From Pelagophyceae sp. CCMP2097 (Eukaryota; Sar; Pelagophyceae): a DNA stretch of 12,719 nt. The position numbers were made by a program, and so were the translations under genes. The notes below the pieces were generated by a model that was not told where the DNA came from, did not search any database, and saw only the letters and a list, made by a program, of their open reading frames with translations. Below, piece after piece: positions 1 through 7,069 of this stretch (its first letter is position 1; each line of letters begins with the position of its first letter). The stretch covers positions 1 through 12,719 of the forward strand of contig MU657176.1 in the NCBI GenBank assembly GCA_026770575.1, written 5' to 3'.

Positions 1-119
1 GTCCACGACACGCGTCGATACGTGAATATCCTTCCCCCCCCAAAGAAGAAAAACCGAACCCTGAGAGAAATTTAGCATAGGCAGAGTCCGGACCGACCAT
101 CGGTTCCTAAAAAAACGCC
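1..119. other. left-edge non-coding sequence
   Basis: No supported gene. The stretch is mixed in composition with a short C-run near position 35. It ends just before the inverted-repeat element, and a related short motif (atcggttcctaa, 99-110) resembles part of that element's right arm. Confidence 0.5.
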
Positions 120-258
120 GGTCAGATTAAGAACCGGGCCCCTGGAGCCGGATAATATCCCAATAAGGGATTTAATGGATTTTAATTGGGTCTTATAAAT
201 GCCTTATTGAGATATTGAACGTCTTTTGTCGATTTTTTCGTCGGTTCTTAATCTGACC
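120..258. mobile_element. MITE-like 139-bp inverted-repeat element
   Basis: The ends are a perfect 17-bp inverted repeat: GGTCAGATTAAGAACCG at 120-136 and its reverse complement at 242-258. Inside, a second imperfect pair around caataagg (about 160-167) and ccttattg (about 203-210) continues the foldback, so the whole element could fold into a long hairpin. The interior is clearly AT-richer than the surroundings and has no ORF. Size and structure fit a miniature inverted-repeat transposable element. I could not find a convincing target-site duplication, so a non-mobile hairpin remains possible. Confidence 0.6.
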
Positions 259-928
259 TGGTTGCTTGCTTAAGATCCACCCTGGGTGGGGCTGCCCCAA
301 AGGGGAATAACCGTCAAACCCGAGTCGAAGGTAGGCTTCCAGGCCCGGAGGCCCGGAGCCAAGGCCTCGGAGAGCGCGTCAGCACATATAGCGCGGCGTC
401 TCCTCGCGGTGGTATGGACGCCCAGTCACTTTGGCACTTCGGTCTGGTTCGTTGGCGTAGCCGGTTGGGGGGCGGGGCGTCAGCGGCTTTTTCGAGTTCA
501 TTCGGGATGAGGATGTACCGCGTTCCGGCCCAGGGCATGGCCTGGGTCCTTTCCCCCGTGTTTTCCTCTTTTGCCTCCGAGCTAAAGTAGATATTCTGCA
601 AGACTTATAGGCTGTTGTTGCTGCAACAGAGAGCATGTCCAGCGTGGACTTGGAACGGTTCTTAATGTGAGTTCTATTCTACTGACTTTGTCCGGCTCTG
701 ATTGTTGGTCGTTTTCGGCGGGCCCGCCCGGCCTGCCGCGAGGGAGGTGCGGCATGAAAGAGGAGTGCCTTATCACTCCCGAAGGAAACGCGGCATTCGA
801 ATTGTCGGCGGTGCGTGTGGGGGCCGAGCGGCGCGACGCTGCGGGCGGCGGGGCGCGGTTGGGAGGGGCCGGAGCGCGCGCACGGGCGGCGGTTGGTCCG
901 GCGGGTGCGACCGCGGGGGAGTGCGGCG
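259..928. other. intergenic region downstream of the zinc-module gene
   Basis: No gene is supported here. The ORFs present are short, overlap on both strands and show no recognisable domain. It contains a small palindrome (ccaccctgggtgg near 278-290) and a weak hairpin (ggagtg/cactcc near 762-779). The part nearest 928 should include the 3' untranslated region of the minus-strand gene ending at 929. Confidence 0.5.
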
Positions 929-3063
929 TTAGAGCATGAGCGGCGGTATCGGCGGCTGGCCGAGGACGTCGATGAGGTCGAGGCCGGCGGTGGGCGACGA
1001 CCCGGGCGAGTTTGGGACATCCTTGCGGCGCATGTAGCCCGCGCGGCCGCGTGCGCGGCTGGCGTCGCACTTCGAGGCCTTGAGCTTGCCCGCAAAGGCC
1101 TGGAGGTTGTGGAAGCGCTTGCAGCCCTTGCACCACTTGAAGAAGACGCCAGAGTGGCGGTGCTGCCACGTGACCGTGTCGCACACCTTGCAGACGTCTT
1201 TGTTCTGCGTCGGGATGACGACGATGCCCGGCGGCAGCGCCGCGTCGTCGGCCGTGGGCGGGCGGCCCTCGCGGCCGCACATGACGCAGTGGTGCGCCTG
1301 GCCGCGGCCCTTTGTCCGCGCGTAGTTGATCAAATCATCGTACGGCGGCGCGTTGCCAGACGACACCGCCTCGAGCGGCGGTAGTTCGCGCACCTCGACG
1401 ATAAGCGACGCCTGCCGCGACCCTGACTTTAGGCCGCCCGGCGGCAGCTGCGACATGCCGTGGCCCGGGTTGGCCAGCGCCGCCGCCGCCGCGCAGCCGT
1501 CCTCCGTTTTGACGTGCACGCCGGGCTCCGGCTTGACGTGGGCGAGCTCGGCGCGCTTCGGCGCGTCGTCGGGCCGCGGCGGCGCGGAGAAGGAGAGCTT
1601 GCGCTTATTCGTCGCGCCGGCGCCGACGCCGGGCACGTCGTCAAAGTCAAACTGCGCGTCTTCGCCGAGCACGCCCACGGTCACGGCACGCGCCGACAGC
1701 GTGCCTGCGGAGAAGCGCGCGCCCTGCACAAAGTCGCCCGGCGGTGACCGCGCGTCGAAGGACGCGCCGGGGAGGAGGCTCGCGGCGAAGCTGGCCGCGT
1801 CCGCCAGCGTCGTCGCCGAGAACCGCCGGTGCTCCGCAAAGTGCCGCGCGTCCGCGTCCGCCTCCGTCTCGCGCGCCAGGTGCAGCGGGCCGTCGGTGAA
1901 CGAGAGCGACAGCCCGGCGCTGCCGTACGGGTCCGCTTGTCTCCGCAAGTCGTGCAGCACGTCCTCGGGGATCGACGCCAGCGAGCCCGCTACAGGCTCG
2001 GGTTCCGCGTCGCCGCCTTATTTAAAAAAAAGGCGTCCAAGGGACGGACAAAACGAAAAACTCTCCTTAGGGGAAGCTCTCTTTCACCGCCAAGCACTTG
2101 GAAGCCCCCCCCCTCTAGCCCGGCCAGGGGCCCTTTTTTGAGGATGCTTTTCAAAAACGTACATCTAAAGTCGAGGGAGTGCGACCGGTCGAGGTTGTCG
2201 AGTGACATGAGATTCTCCAAGTCCACGCCGAGCGACTCGACCAGGTGATCGCCTTCGTCGTGGAGCATCGAGTCGCGCAGGCTGCCGCTCCTCGCGCGGC
2301 CCACGGGCCGCGCCGCGGAGCGGCGCGGCACCTCGTCTAGACCATGGACGTCGATGGACGACGCCCGAAAGCGCTCCAACGAAATGTTCATCGCCGGCGA
2401 CTTTGACAGCAGAGCGTCCTTCAGCGCGCCCTTTTGCGTCGCGTCGATGGCGCCGCTCGCCTCGAGCGTCGCCAGCGCGCGCAGCCGCACCGTCAGCGCG
2501 CCGCGCTCGCCCGCGCCCGGCGAAAACGCGTGCTCGATGCTCTTGCTGCGCTCGCGCGTCTTGCGCTTGTACATCTGCGCCAGCAGGTGCGCGTTCGGCG
2601 ACGCCTTGCCGTACGCGTCGTCCTCCGGCATCCACGCCACCGACGCCTAAACGAAAGAGGCCATATATCCAGACGAAAAAGGCGCGTCAACATCCTCTCG
2701 GAAACGAGGGCGACCCCGGTCACGTCGTCCGCCGCGGCGCGAGTCGGCCTCGCGCTCCAGCGCCGCCAAAGCCGCAGTCGATGGCGGCGGTGGCGAGCGC
2801 TTGCGTCTGGCGCGGCCGCGGACCAAAATATCCTCCACGCGATTCTCCACCGGCGCTTCTTTCGGGCGCTCTGTCGCCGCCGCCGCCCACCGCCAGCCCT
2901 CTCCGCGCCGTATTTTCAAAGGGACGCTGGCGCGCACGGGGCTCTCTTCGTCGAGGAGCGAACCAAAGTGGCCCACGCCCAGGTCCGAGCAAATCGAGTC
3001 GTGCCGGTTCAGGATGCCCTCCCAAGTCGGGTCGTTCACCGAGCCGAGCTCCATCGACGCCAT
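929..3063 (-). CDS. probable nuclear regulator with SBP-like zinc-binding module (spliced)
   Basis: Proposed exons, read leftward, are 3063-2938, 2646-2163 and 2016-929, giving about 565 residues. The second intron is well supported: donor GTACGT and a T-rich acceptor with matching phase 1. The acceptor at 2647 (cgtttag) is also good, but its donor is uncertain. I chose GTGCGC at 2937 because it keeps phase 0; an independent start at ATG 2631 is the alternative. The central exon is rich in basic and helical segments (KRKTRERSKS, then a G-A-I-D-A-T-Q helix pair resembling SHOCT-type hairpins). The last exon has an acidic, Ser/Ala-rich linker, NKRK and two V-K-x-E motifs (K365, K373). Its zinc module is C447-x2-C450, C479-x2-C482, then C499-x2-C502-x3-H506-x13-C520, followed by a basic tail R-A-R-G-R-A-G-Y-M-R-R-K. 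The last half (C-K-G-C-K-R-F-H-N-L-Q-A-F) closely matches the second zinc site of plant SBP domains (CxxCxRFHxLxxF). DNA binding and nuclear location are inferred. GC3 is high throughout. Confidence 0.6.
2017..2162 (-). other. intron 2 of the zinc-module gene
   Basis: This 146-nt phase-1 intron begins GTACGT and ends in a T-run followed by AAATAAG. It joins T at 2163 to GC at 2016-2015, making a Cys codon and restoring one frame across two ORFs that otherwise end in stops. It is AT-richer than the exons. Confidence 0.85.
2647..2937 (-). other. tentative intron 1 of the zinc-module gene
   Basis: The acceptor side (pyrimidine-rich stretch ending TTTAG just before 2646) is convincing. The donor GTGCGC at 2937 is a choice: it is phase 0 and resembles the GTGCGT donors used elsewhere in the window. 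The interval is 291 nt, divisible by three, and its 5' part reads as coding-like sequence (V-E-N-R-V-E-D-I-L, then R-A-R-R-K-R-S). The true donor may therefore lie closer to the acceptor, for example near 2850. Confidence 0.4.
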
Positions 3064-3306
3064 AGCCGCGGCACGAGCGCGAGAACGCAAAGGGGCCGGT
3101 CCGCCCTTGTAGGCCACAACGAGCGGCTATACGCCGCGTCCGCCGGGCGCGGCGGGCCTCTTTCGGCGCGGGGAGGCGCCTGGCGGCCTGCAGCGACCGC
3201 GCGTGCGTCTCGCCGCGGGGCCTCGCGCGGGGCGCCTGAACCTGGCCGGCAGAAAGACTTCAGCCGGTCTTGAGAAGCGGGCCTGCACGGACTGCAGAGA
3301 TAAATT

Positions 3307-3349
3307 ATTGGTACTTTACGGCCCGTCACGTGACGATTTCGTGACGTGG
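3307..3349 (-). promoter_or_regulatory. candidate promoter: CCAAT, CACGTG palindrome and TGACGTGG
   Basis: Upstream of the minus-strand zinc-module gene lie a perfect 10-bp palindrome GTCACGTGAC (3325-3334), a TGACGTGG at 3342-3349 and, on the minus strand, CCAAT at 3307-3311. CACGTG is the G-box/E-box core bound by bZIP or bHLH factors, and TGACGTGG is a bZIP-type C/G hybrid core. Their clustering about 245-285 bp upstream of the chosen ATG fits a promoter. No TATA box is certain. Confidence 0.4.
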
Positions 3350-3470
3350 CTCTTTCACGATTTTTACAACCGCCAGAAAAGGAGTGGGGCTTCTTCTTCT
3401 ATTACAAGAGCGCGCCGGAGGCACACGGAGGACCCGGAGGATACAGCCAAATCCCATTGCAATGCCCACG

Positions 3471-3490
3471 TAAATAATTAAAATTATTTA
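3471..3490. repeat. AT-rich perfect palindrome
   Basis: TAAATAATT, a two-base AA spacer and AATTATTTA form a perfect 20-bp inverted repeat. It lies about 140 bp downstream of the stop of the minus-strand gene ending at 3633. It may mark a 3'-end or nucleosome-free region; the function is unknown. Confidence 0.7.
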
Positions 3491-3632
3491 AACTAATCGC
3501 TGAATTTTGCGGCCGACCAGGTTCACACAGGCCGATTAAAGTGTTCATTACCGGACCTGAAAATGTGTTCAAAGAAAGGACGTCCTCGTGTGTGTGTGTG
3601 TAAAAAGAGCTACTGGTGCGGAACCGGAGCGT

Positions 3633-4490
3633 CTAAGACCTTGCTCGCCGCAGCGCCGCCGAGCCGAGCCTGAGGTCGAAGAAATCGTCGGGATACGCTT
3701 TTACGATGCGCGCACCGTGCGATGAGCGAAGCTTCTCCACGCGACTCGACAGGCGAAGCGATGACCGCGCGACGTTCAGAGACGCCTCGATGTCGACGCT
3801 GCCGTCCGTCGGGAAGTCTGGGCTCGAGTAGACCAAGTCCGCCGGTGCGCCGCCGACGTAAAACCAGAAGCCACCCTTCCGGAATCCGTTCTTGATCCCA
3901 AAGTCGCCTCCGACGACGGTGACGTCGGGGTGCCTTTTAAACTTTGAAAACGGCGGCGACTCGGAAGCTTCCCACGTCCCAACCGGCCGCCACCAGTGCT
4001 CGTCTGCGCCAGAGCTTGGCCGCAACCAGCACAAAAGCCGGCCGTGGTGCCCGCTGAGCGAGTCGACGGCACGCGCCGCATCTTGATCGCCCATGGGCCG
4101 GCCGGCGAACTCCGACGAGTCGGAGTTAAAACTTCGCCAGCAGCTCGAGCCTACGGGTCTAAGTGGATCCCCACGTCAAGGGTGGCGTTTTTCGCGCTCA
4201 AACAAAGGCGCCACCTCTCCATGTAGTTCAAACGAGACATGTTGAGATCCAAACGCGACTCACTTCGAAAAACGTCACCCTTGCCGCGGGGATCAGCGAG
4301 TACACCGGTCAGGCGCGGGTCCGCCAAGCCGGAACCTAGAGATTCGACCGTCCGAAGGCGCAATCCGAGCCCTACTTGGACGACCACGCCCCCGTACATA
4401 TTTTCCGCAAGAGCGGCCGCAGTCCAGATGTTTTTCGCACGCACCACAAAGGACCACGCCCAGCACGATTCCCAACAGGCGCGGCGCCAT
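3633..4490 (-). CDS. probable secreted or membrane-targeted protein, unrecognised family (spliced)
   Basis: Proposed exons, read leftward, are 4490-4445, 4335-4175 and 4109-3633, giving 227 residues. Exon 1 encodes a typical signal peptide (M-A-P-R-L-L-G-I-V-L-G-V-V-L-C-G: one basic residue, then a hydrophobic core). The first intron (donor GTGCGT, acceptor TCTCTAG) joins in phase 1 to make a Gly codon and is convincing. The second junction, 4174 to 4110, is weaker: donor GTGGGG, a TTTTAAC branch-like sequence and acceptor TCGGAG. The mature part is rich in aromatic residues and short beta-like stretches, for example D-F-G-I-K-N-G-F-R-K-G-G-F-W-F-Y-V-G-G in exon 3. I recognise no domain or catalytic motif. 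If the second junction is wrong, exon 3 could begin an independent 153-residue ORF at ATG 4094. The secretory route is inferred only from the signal peptide. Confidence 0.5.
4110..4174 (-). other. tentative intron 2 of the secreted-protein gene
   Basis: This 65-nt interval runs from GTGGGG to CGGAG, contains a stop in the exon-2 frame, and has TTTTAAC (branch-point-like) about 18 nt from the acceptor. Phase is 0 on both sides. The donor is a poor match to the other introns here. Confidence 0.35.
4336..4444 (-). other. intron 1 of the secreted-protein gene
   Basis: This 109-nt intron begins GTGCGT and ends TCTCTAG. Phase 1 on both sides joins the signal-peptide exon to the downstream ORF, which itself has no ATG at its 5' end. 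Confidence 0.7.
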
Positions 4491-4754
4491 CAATCGCGGT
4501 ACATCGCCTCCTGGAGACGCGCAAGCTTGGAGGTCCGCGCTGCTGGAGCTTTAGCGAATTATCTGCTGCGCACCGCCAGGGTGACGGAAATCTGCCTCCT
4601 TTTTCGGCCTGTGGTTTGAACCTGTGACCACCTTCTTATTCTATTATGATTCCAATGATTCTCAATTTTAGCGATCGCGTCAACCACCAATCGCTGAATA
4701 GGCCGAGTTGCTGTCCTTTCCTCCCAAAGGTGGAACCTCGCGGATTTACCCGGG
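4491..4754. other. upstream flank of the secreted-protein gene
   Basis: No gene is supported. The part next to 4490 should contain the promoter and 5' untranslated region of the minus-strand gene. No clear TATA or CCAAT arrangement stands out. Confidence 0.4.
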
Positions 4755-4790
4755 GACAGACAGAAGGACAGAAGGACAGACGGACAGACA
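4755..4790. repeat. short tandem repeat, GACAGAAG/GACAGACG units
   Basis: About four imperfect 8-bp units of the type GACAGAAG, GACAGACG and GACAGACA follow one another. This is a purine-rich microsatellite, just upstream of the hairpin at 4812-4887. Confidence 0.75.
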
Positions 4791-4811
4791 AAATTGCCCC
4801 TGGTAATCCTT

Positions 4812-4887
4812 CAATCAAAGGACCCGAAAGGCCCTTGCCGTAAACTGACGTTGATTAAACGGCAAGGACCCTTCGGGTCCTCAATTG
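4812..4887. repeat. imperfect long inverted repeat (hairpin)
   Basis: The arms 4812-4844 and 4853-4887 pair through two perfect 9-bp blocks: GGACCCGAA (4820-4828) with TTCGGGTCC (4872-4880), and CCTTGCCGT (4833-4841) with ACGGCAAGG (4859-4867). A 4-bp partly mismatched step separates the blocks, and the loop is about 17 nt. It may be a small MITE or a transcript hairpin. No adjacent gene explains it. Confidence 0.7.
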
Positions 4888-5158
4888 TGCACTCCACTGA
4901 GGCTGCTTTAAAAAAAAAAAGGCGGTTCCGTCGCTGCTGCACTCCATACAATGGCTTTTTTCCACGTCGCCATTGAAGGCGGTGCGGCTTGTGATGGGTC
5001 TCGCGCGGTGGCTCGGCTTCGGCCTGGCGCTTGGTGTGGTGACAGCGGACCTCGGAGGGCCTTGTCACCGCGGGGCGGCGGTGGTGCTATACAAAGTACA
5101 GCACCGTCGCCGATCTTCTCACCGTCACGGTATATGGTGGGTTCTCTCAACGGGGCCT
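4888..5158. other. gene-poor stretch with a signal-peptide-like short ORF
   Basis: It contains an A-run near 4910-4920 and a plus-strand ATG at 4994 starting M-G-L-A-R-W-L-G-F-G-L-A-L-G-V-V-T-A. That looks like a signal peptide, but what follows is not protein-like. No gene is called. Confidence 0.35.
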
Positions 5159-5229
5159 TGTACTGGAGCTCTCAGCGCCGCTTGGACGGGCCATGTACTG
5201 GAGCTCTCAAGCGCCGCTTGGACGGGGGT
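5159..5229. repeat. 35-36-bp tandem duplication
   Basis: Two adjacent copies, 5159-5193 and 5194-5229, both start TGTACTGGAGCTCTCA and differ mainly by one inserted A and the last bases. A degenerate partial third copy lies at about 5140-5158. Confidence 0.8.
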
Positions 5230-5346
5230 GCGTGAGGTAGATGCGGAGCATGCGGCCGTGGAACTCCGTGTAGACGAGCACAAGGTACTGTAGCAGCGAG
5301 GCCACGTACTTACCACCACGGCGCAACCGACGTTTCAAAACGGCTC
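5214..5346 (-). pseudogene. coding-like minus-strand fragment, possible exon or gene remnant
   Basis: One minus-strand frame without a good start codon reads L-K-R-R-L-R-R-G-G-K-Y-V-A-S-L-L-Q-Y-L-V, continuing through V-Y-T-E-F-H-G-R-M-L-R-I-Y-L-T-H-P to a TGA in the downstream repeat. It has strong GC3 and a sensible hydrophobic/basic pattern, unlike chance ORFs nearby. It may be the last exon of the repeat-containing minus-strand ORF just upstream, but the frames differ and no clear junction was found. It could also be a truncated relic. Family not recognised. Confidence 0.3.
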
Positions 5347-5366
5347 GGAGGCGGGCACCATGCACG

Positions 5367-5738
5367 GCACGTCGAGGTCGATCGCCAGGTCCGCCACGAT
5401 GCCGTTCGGCAGCAGCATGGGCACACCAAGTGCCGGGTCCACCGCGACGCCGTCGGGCGGCGTGGGCACGAGCGGGTCGAGGCAGTGCACGTCGAGGCGG
5501 AGCGCCGATTCCGTCACGACGCCGTCGAGCAGCGTGGGCACGATCGAGCCCAGGCGCGGCACGTCGAAGCCGAGCACCGGGTCTGCCGCGACGCTGCCGG
5601 GCGGCGTGGACACAAGCGGGTCCAGGCGGTGCACGTCGAGGCCGAGCGCCGGGTCCGCCACGACGCCGTCGGGCGGCGTGGGCACGAGCGGGTCCATGCG
5701 GTGCTCGTCGAGGCCGAGCGCTGGGTCCGCGTTGCGCC
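5367..5738 (-). repeat. 72-bp minisatellite, open on both strands
   Basis: Units beginning GCACGTCGAGG start at 5487, 5559 and 5631, exactly 72 bp apart. A partial copy lies at 5703 and a longer divergent copy starts at 5367. Because 72 is divisible by three, several frames stay open. The minus frame (5335-5769) gives 24-residue repeats of the type A-D-P-A-L-G-L-D-V-H-R-L-D-P-L-V-P-T-P-P followed by D-G-V-V. A possible acceptor (ccctttag) precedes the array on the minus strand. Whether it is translated is undecided; substitutions change residues in the frames I compared. Confidence 0.75.
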
Positions 5739-5769
5739 GGGCGCCTAAAGGGAGGCTAACCAAAGGCAC

Positions 5770-5956
5770 ACTGCGCCATGACCCATGGGGTTAAGGCATG
5801 AAGGAGACAAATGGGTTCAGGTGAGGAAGTAGGGCAATGCGACGGAGACGGGGTGCTCGATGAGGGCCAGGGATGTTGAGGGCGCGCTGGCCGCCCGCGC
5901 CGCGCCATCACTGGATAACGACAAAGCAGCGATTTGCGGTCGTTTGCTACATGACA
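5770..5956. other. left flank of the 1105-bp TIR element
   Basis: No gene is supported. The sequence ends in the TTAG duplicate at 5957-5960. Short ORFs on the plus strand run on into the element and look accidental. Confidence 0.4.
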
Positions 5957-6246
5957 TTAGCACAATATCCAAGTCCTATTTTATCTTGCGGGCACGGAAG
6001 GGGGGGTCTGGGAACCTCCCCCCCCCACCTCCGGTGGGCTAACAGGAGATCGACTTGGACAGGGTGCGAGCTGGGGCAGAGTCTGGGACCCTCCTCCCTG
6101 ACCTAATCGCAGCTGGGACCAGCGGCATTGCGCATCCGACAAACATGTGAGCTCCCATGATGTCCGATGGGCTTTGGGGATTACAATATCTTTAAAAAGA
6201 CTCGCAATTGCTTGCTTTTAAAATCCTCGCCAAGGTCTTGCTGCAG

Positions 6247-6780
6247 ATGAAGTCGACGACGGCCCAGGTCCTCGACGTCGACCGGGCCAAGTTCATGGCG
6301 ACGTACGAGGAGTACAAGGGCATGCAGAAGTACTTGAGCTACTCGCTCATGCGCAGCAACGGGGCACGGGCACTCTCGTGGGACGCGCAGCCGTTGACCT
6401 TCGGCGGGGCGGTGACGTGGCTCGTCGGGGCGGAGAAGACGCGCGAGAAGCGCCTCGAAAAGGGCGAGGATTCAGACCTCCTCCTCACGTCGTTGCGGCG
6501 GACGACTGACGAGTACGCCGGTGCGGCCGACCTCGCTTCCGACCTCCTGGACAATAATAACGGCGGCGTGATTAAAAAGAATGGCGTCTTTACGGACGTC
6601 TCGGGCCACATGAACGCCGCGGGCCACATCATCGTCGCGCGGTTGAAGACGCACCTCGAGGTCATCTACGGCGGCAACGCTGGCAAGACGCGGACACCGG
6701 CCGGCTTCATCGGCCTCCTGATCAAGGCCGAGATCGCGGCCCAGCTGCCGGTGCCGCCGCCGCCGCCGGGCGCCCCATAA
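6247..6780 (+). CDS. unknown 177-aa protein carried in the TIR element
   Basis: The ORF runs from ATG 6247 to TAA and is open for 13 codons further upstream. Third positions are almost all G or C, as in the host genes, so it looks genuinely translated. The product starts M-K-S-T-T-A-Q-V-L-D-V-D and is mainly helical and charged in the middle (A-E-K-T-R-E-K-R-L-E-K-G-E-D). It then has an N-N-N-G-G-V-I-K-K-N-G turn and ends in a proline-rich tail (L-P-V-P-P-P-P-P-G-A-P). I see no signal peptide, membrane span, DDE triad or zinc motif, and I do not recognise the family. The ATG directly follows cttgctgcag, a good splice acceptor, so an upstream exon may exist and 6247 could be an internal methionine. 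It could be a captured host gene fragment or an element-encoded accessory protein. Confidence 0.6.
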   Translation: MKSTTAQVLDVDRAKFMATYEEYKGMQKYLSYSLMRSNGARALSWDAQPLTFGGAVTWLVGAEKTREKRLEKGEDSDLLLTSLRRTTDEYAGAADLASDLLDNNNGGVIKKNGVFTDVSGHMNAAGHIIVARLKTHLEVIYGGNAGKTRTPAGFIGLLIKAEIAAQLPVPPPPPGAP

Positions 6781-6782
6781 AC

Positions 6783-6805
6783 CAATAATCAAATCCCGAT
6801 TATTG
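6783..6805 (+). terminator. short hairpin just after the 177-aa ORF
   Basis: CAATAATC (6783-6790), a 7-nt loop and GATTATTG (6798-6805) form a perfect 8-bp stem starting right after the stop codon, followed by a short T-run. A role in 3'-end formation or mRNA stability is possible but unproven in a eukaryote. Confidence 0.35.
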
Positions 6806-7069
6806 CCTTTTTGAAAATTGTGTCTCGGCGCGAGCACGACCCTCGTCCCGCGAGTCATTCAGCAACGTTGTGTGACGCCTGTGGCACGTCGCGCGGGTCT
6901 TTTCCAGGGTCTGACACCCCGTTGGGGGAGGGTTCCAGACCCCCCCCCCACCGAATTGGCGCGTAGAGCCGCGCAGGGAGAGTCTGGGACCCTCCCTGCC
7001 CACCTACCGACACCCCCCCCTTGACCTATCGTGCCCGCAAGATAAAATGGGACTTGGATATTGTGTTAG

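Larger units (their letters stand above)
3064..3632. other. intergenic region between two minus-strand genes
   Basis: Besides the candidate promoter elements, this stretch holds a perfect AT palindrome (3471-3490) and a (GT)n run near 3589-3601. The part adjoining 3063 is GC-rich and probably 5' untranslated. The part adjoining 3633 is the 3' flank of the secreted-protein gene. No further gene is supported. Confidence 0.5.
5961..7065. mobile_element. 1105-bp TIR DNA transposon-like element with TTAG target duplication
   Basis: The terminal inverted repeats are 36 bp and match at 35 positions: 5961-5996 (starting CACAATATCCAAGTCC) and 7030-7065. Both ends are flanked directly by TTAG (5957-5960 and 7066-7069), a 4-bp target-site duplication. 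Subterminal regions carry copies of GTCTGGGAMCCTCC-type motifs at 6006-6020, 6081-6094 and 6982-6996, with an inverted copy at about 6927-6940. Such repeated subterminal motifs are typical of transposase-binding sites. Ends beginning CAC with a 4-bp duplication would suit the CMC/Chapaev group, but that is only a suggestion. The only good ORF (6247-6780) is not recognisable as a transposase, so the element looks non-autonomous. Near-identical TIRs suggest fairly recent insertion. Confidence 0.88.

Noticed and set aside
1326..2141. 271-codon plus-strand ORF antisense to the zinc-module gene
   Set aside because: It mirrors a GC-rich minus-strand coding exon and also reads across that gene's intron. 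The product is low-complexity Ser/Ala/Pro/Arg, as expected of an antisense shadow.
2723..2726. Donor GTGACC as the 5' end of intron 1 of the zinc-module gene
   Set aside because: It would give a compact 77-nt intron, but it leaves phase 1 while the acceptor requires phase 0, so the downstream frame would be lost.
2434..3273. 279-codon plus-strand ORF of Arg/Ala/His-rich composition
   Set aside because: Typical high-GC antisense frame with no domain. It spans an intron acceptor and exon of the minus-strand gene.
3589..3601. (GT)n run as an enhancer or Z-DNA element
   Set aside because: Only about six units long; short dinucleotide runs are common by chance and slippage.
4132..4154. Alternative 23-nt intron (GTAGGC to GAAG) that would also join exons 2 and 3 of the secreted-protein gene in frame
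   Set aside because: It is far shorter than every other intron in the window (about 98-146 nt for the secure ones) and has no room for a branch point. The 65-nt alternative was preferred.
4994..5293. Plus-strand ORF starting with a signal-peptide-like stretch (M-G-L-A-R-W-L-G-F-G-L-A-L-G-V-V-T-A)
   Set aside because: After the first 25 codons the composition and codon use lose coding character. The frame runs into the 35-bp tandem duplication and is antisense to a better-looking minus-strand segment. No splice junction rescues it convincingly.
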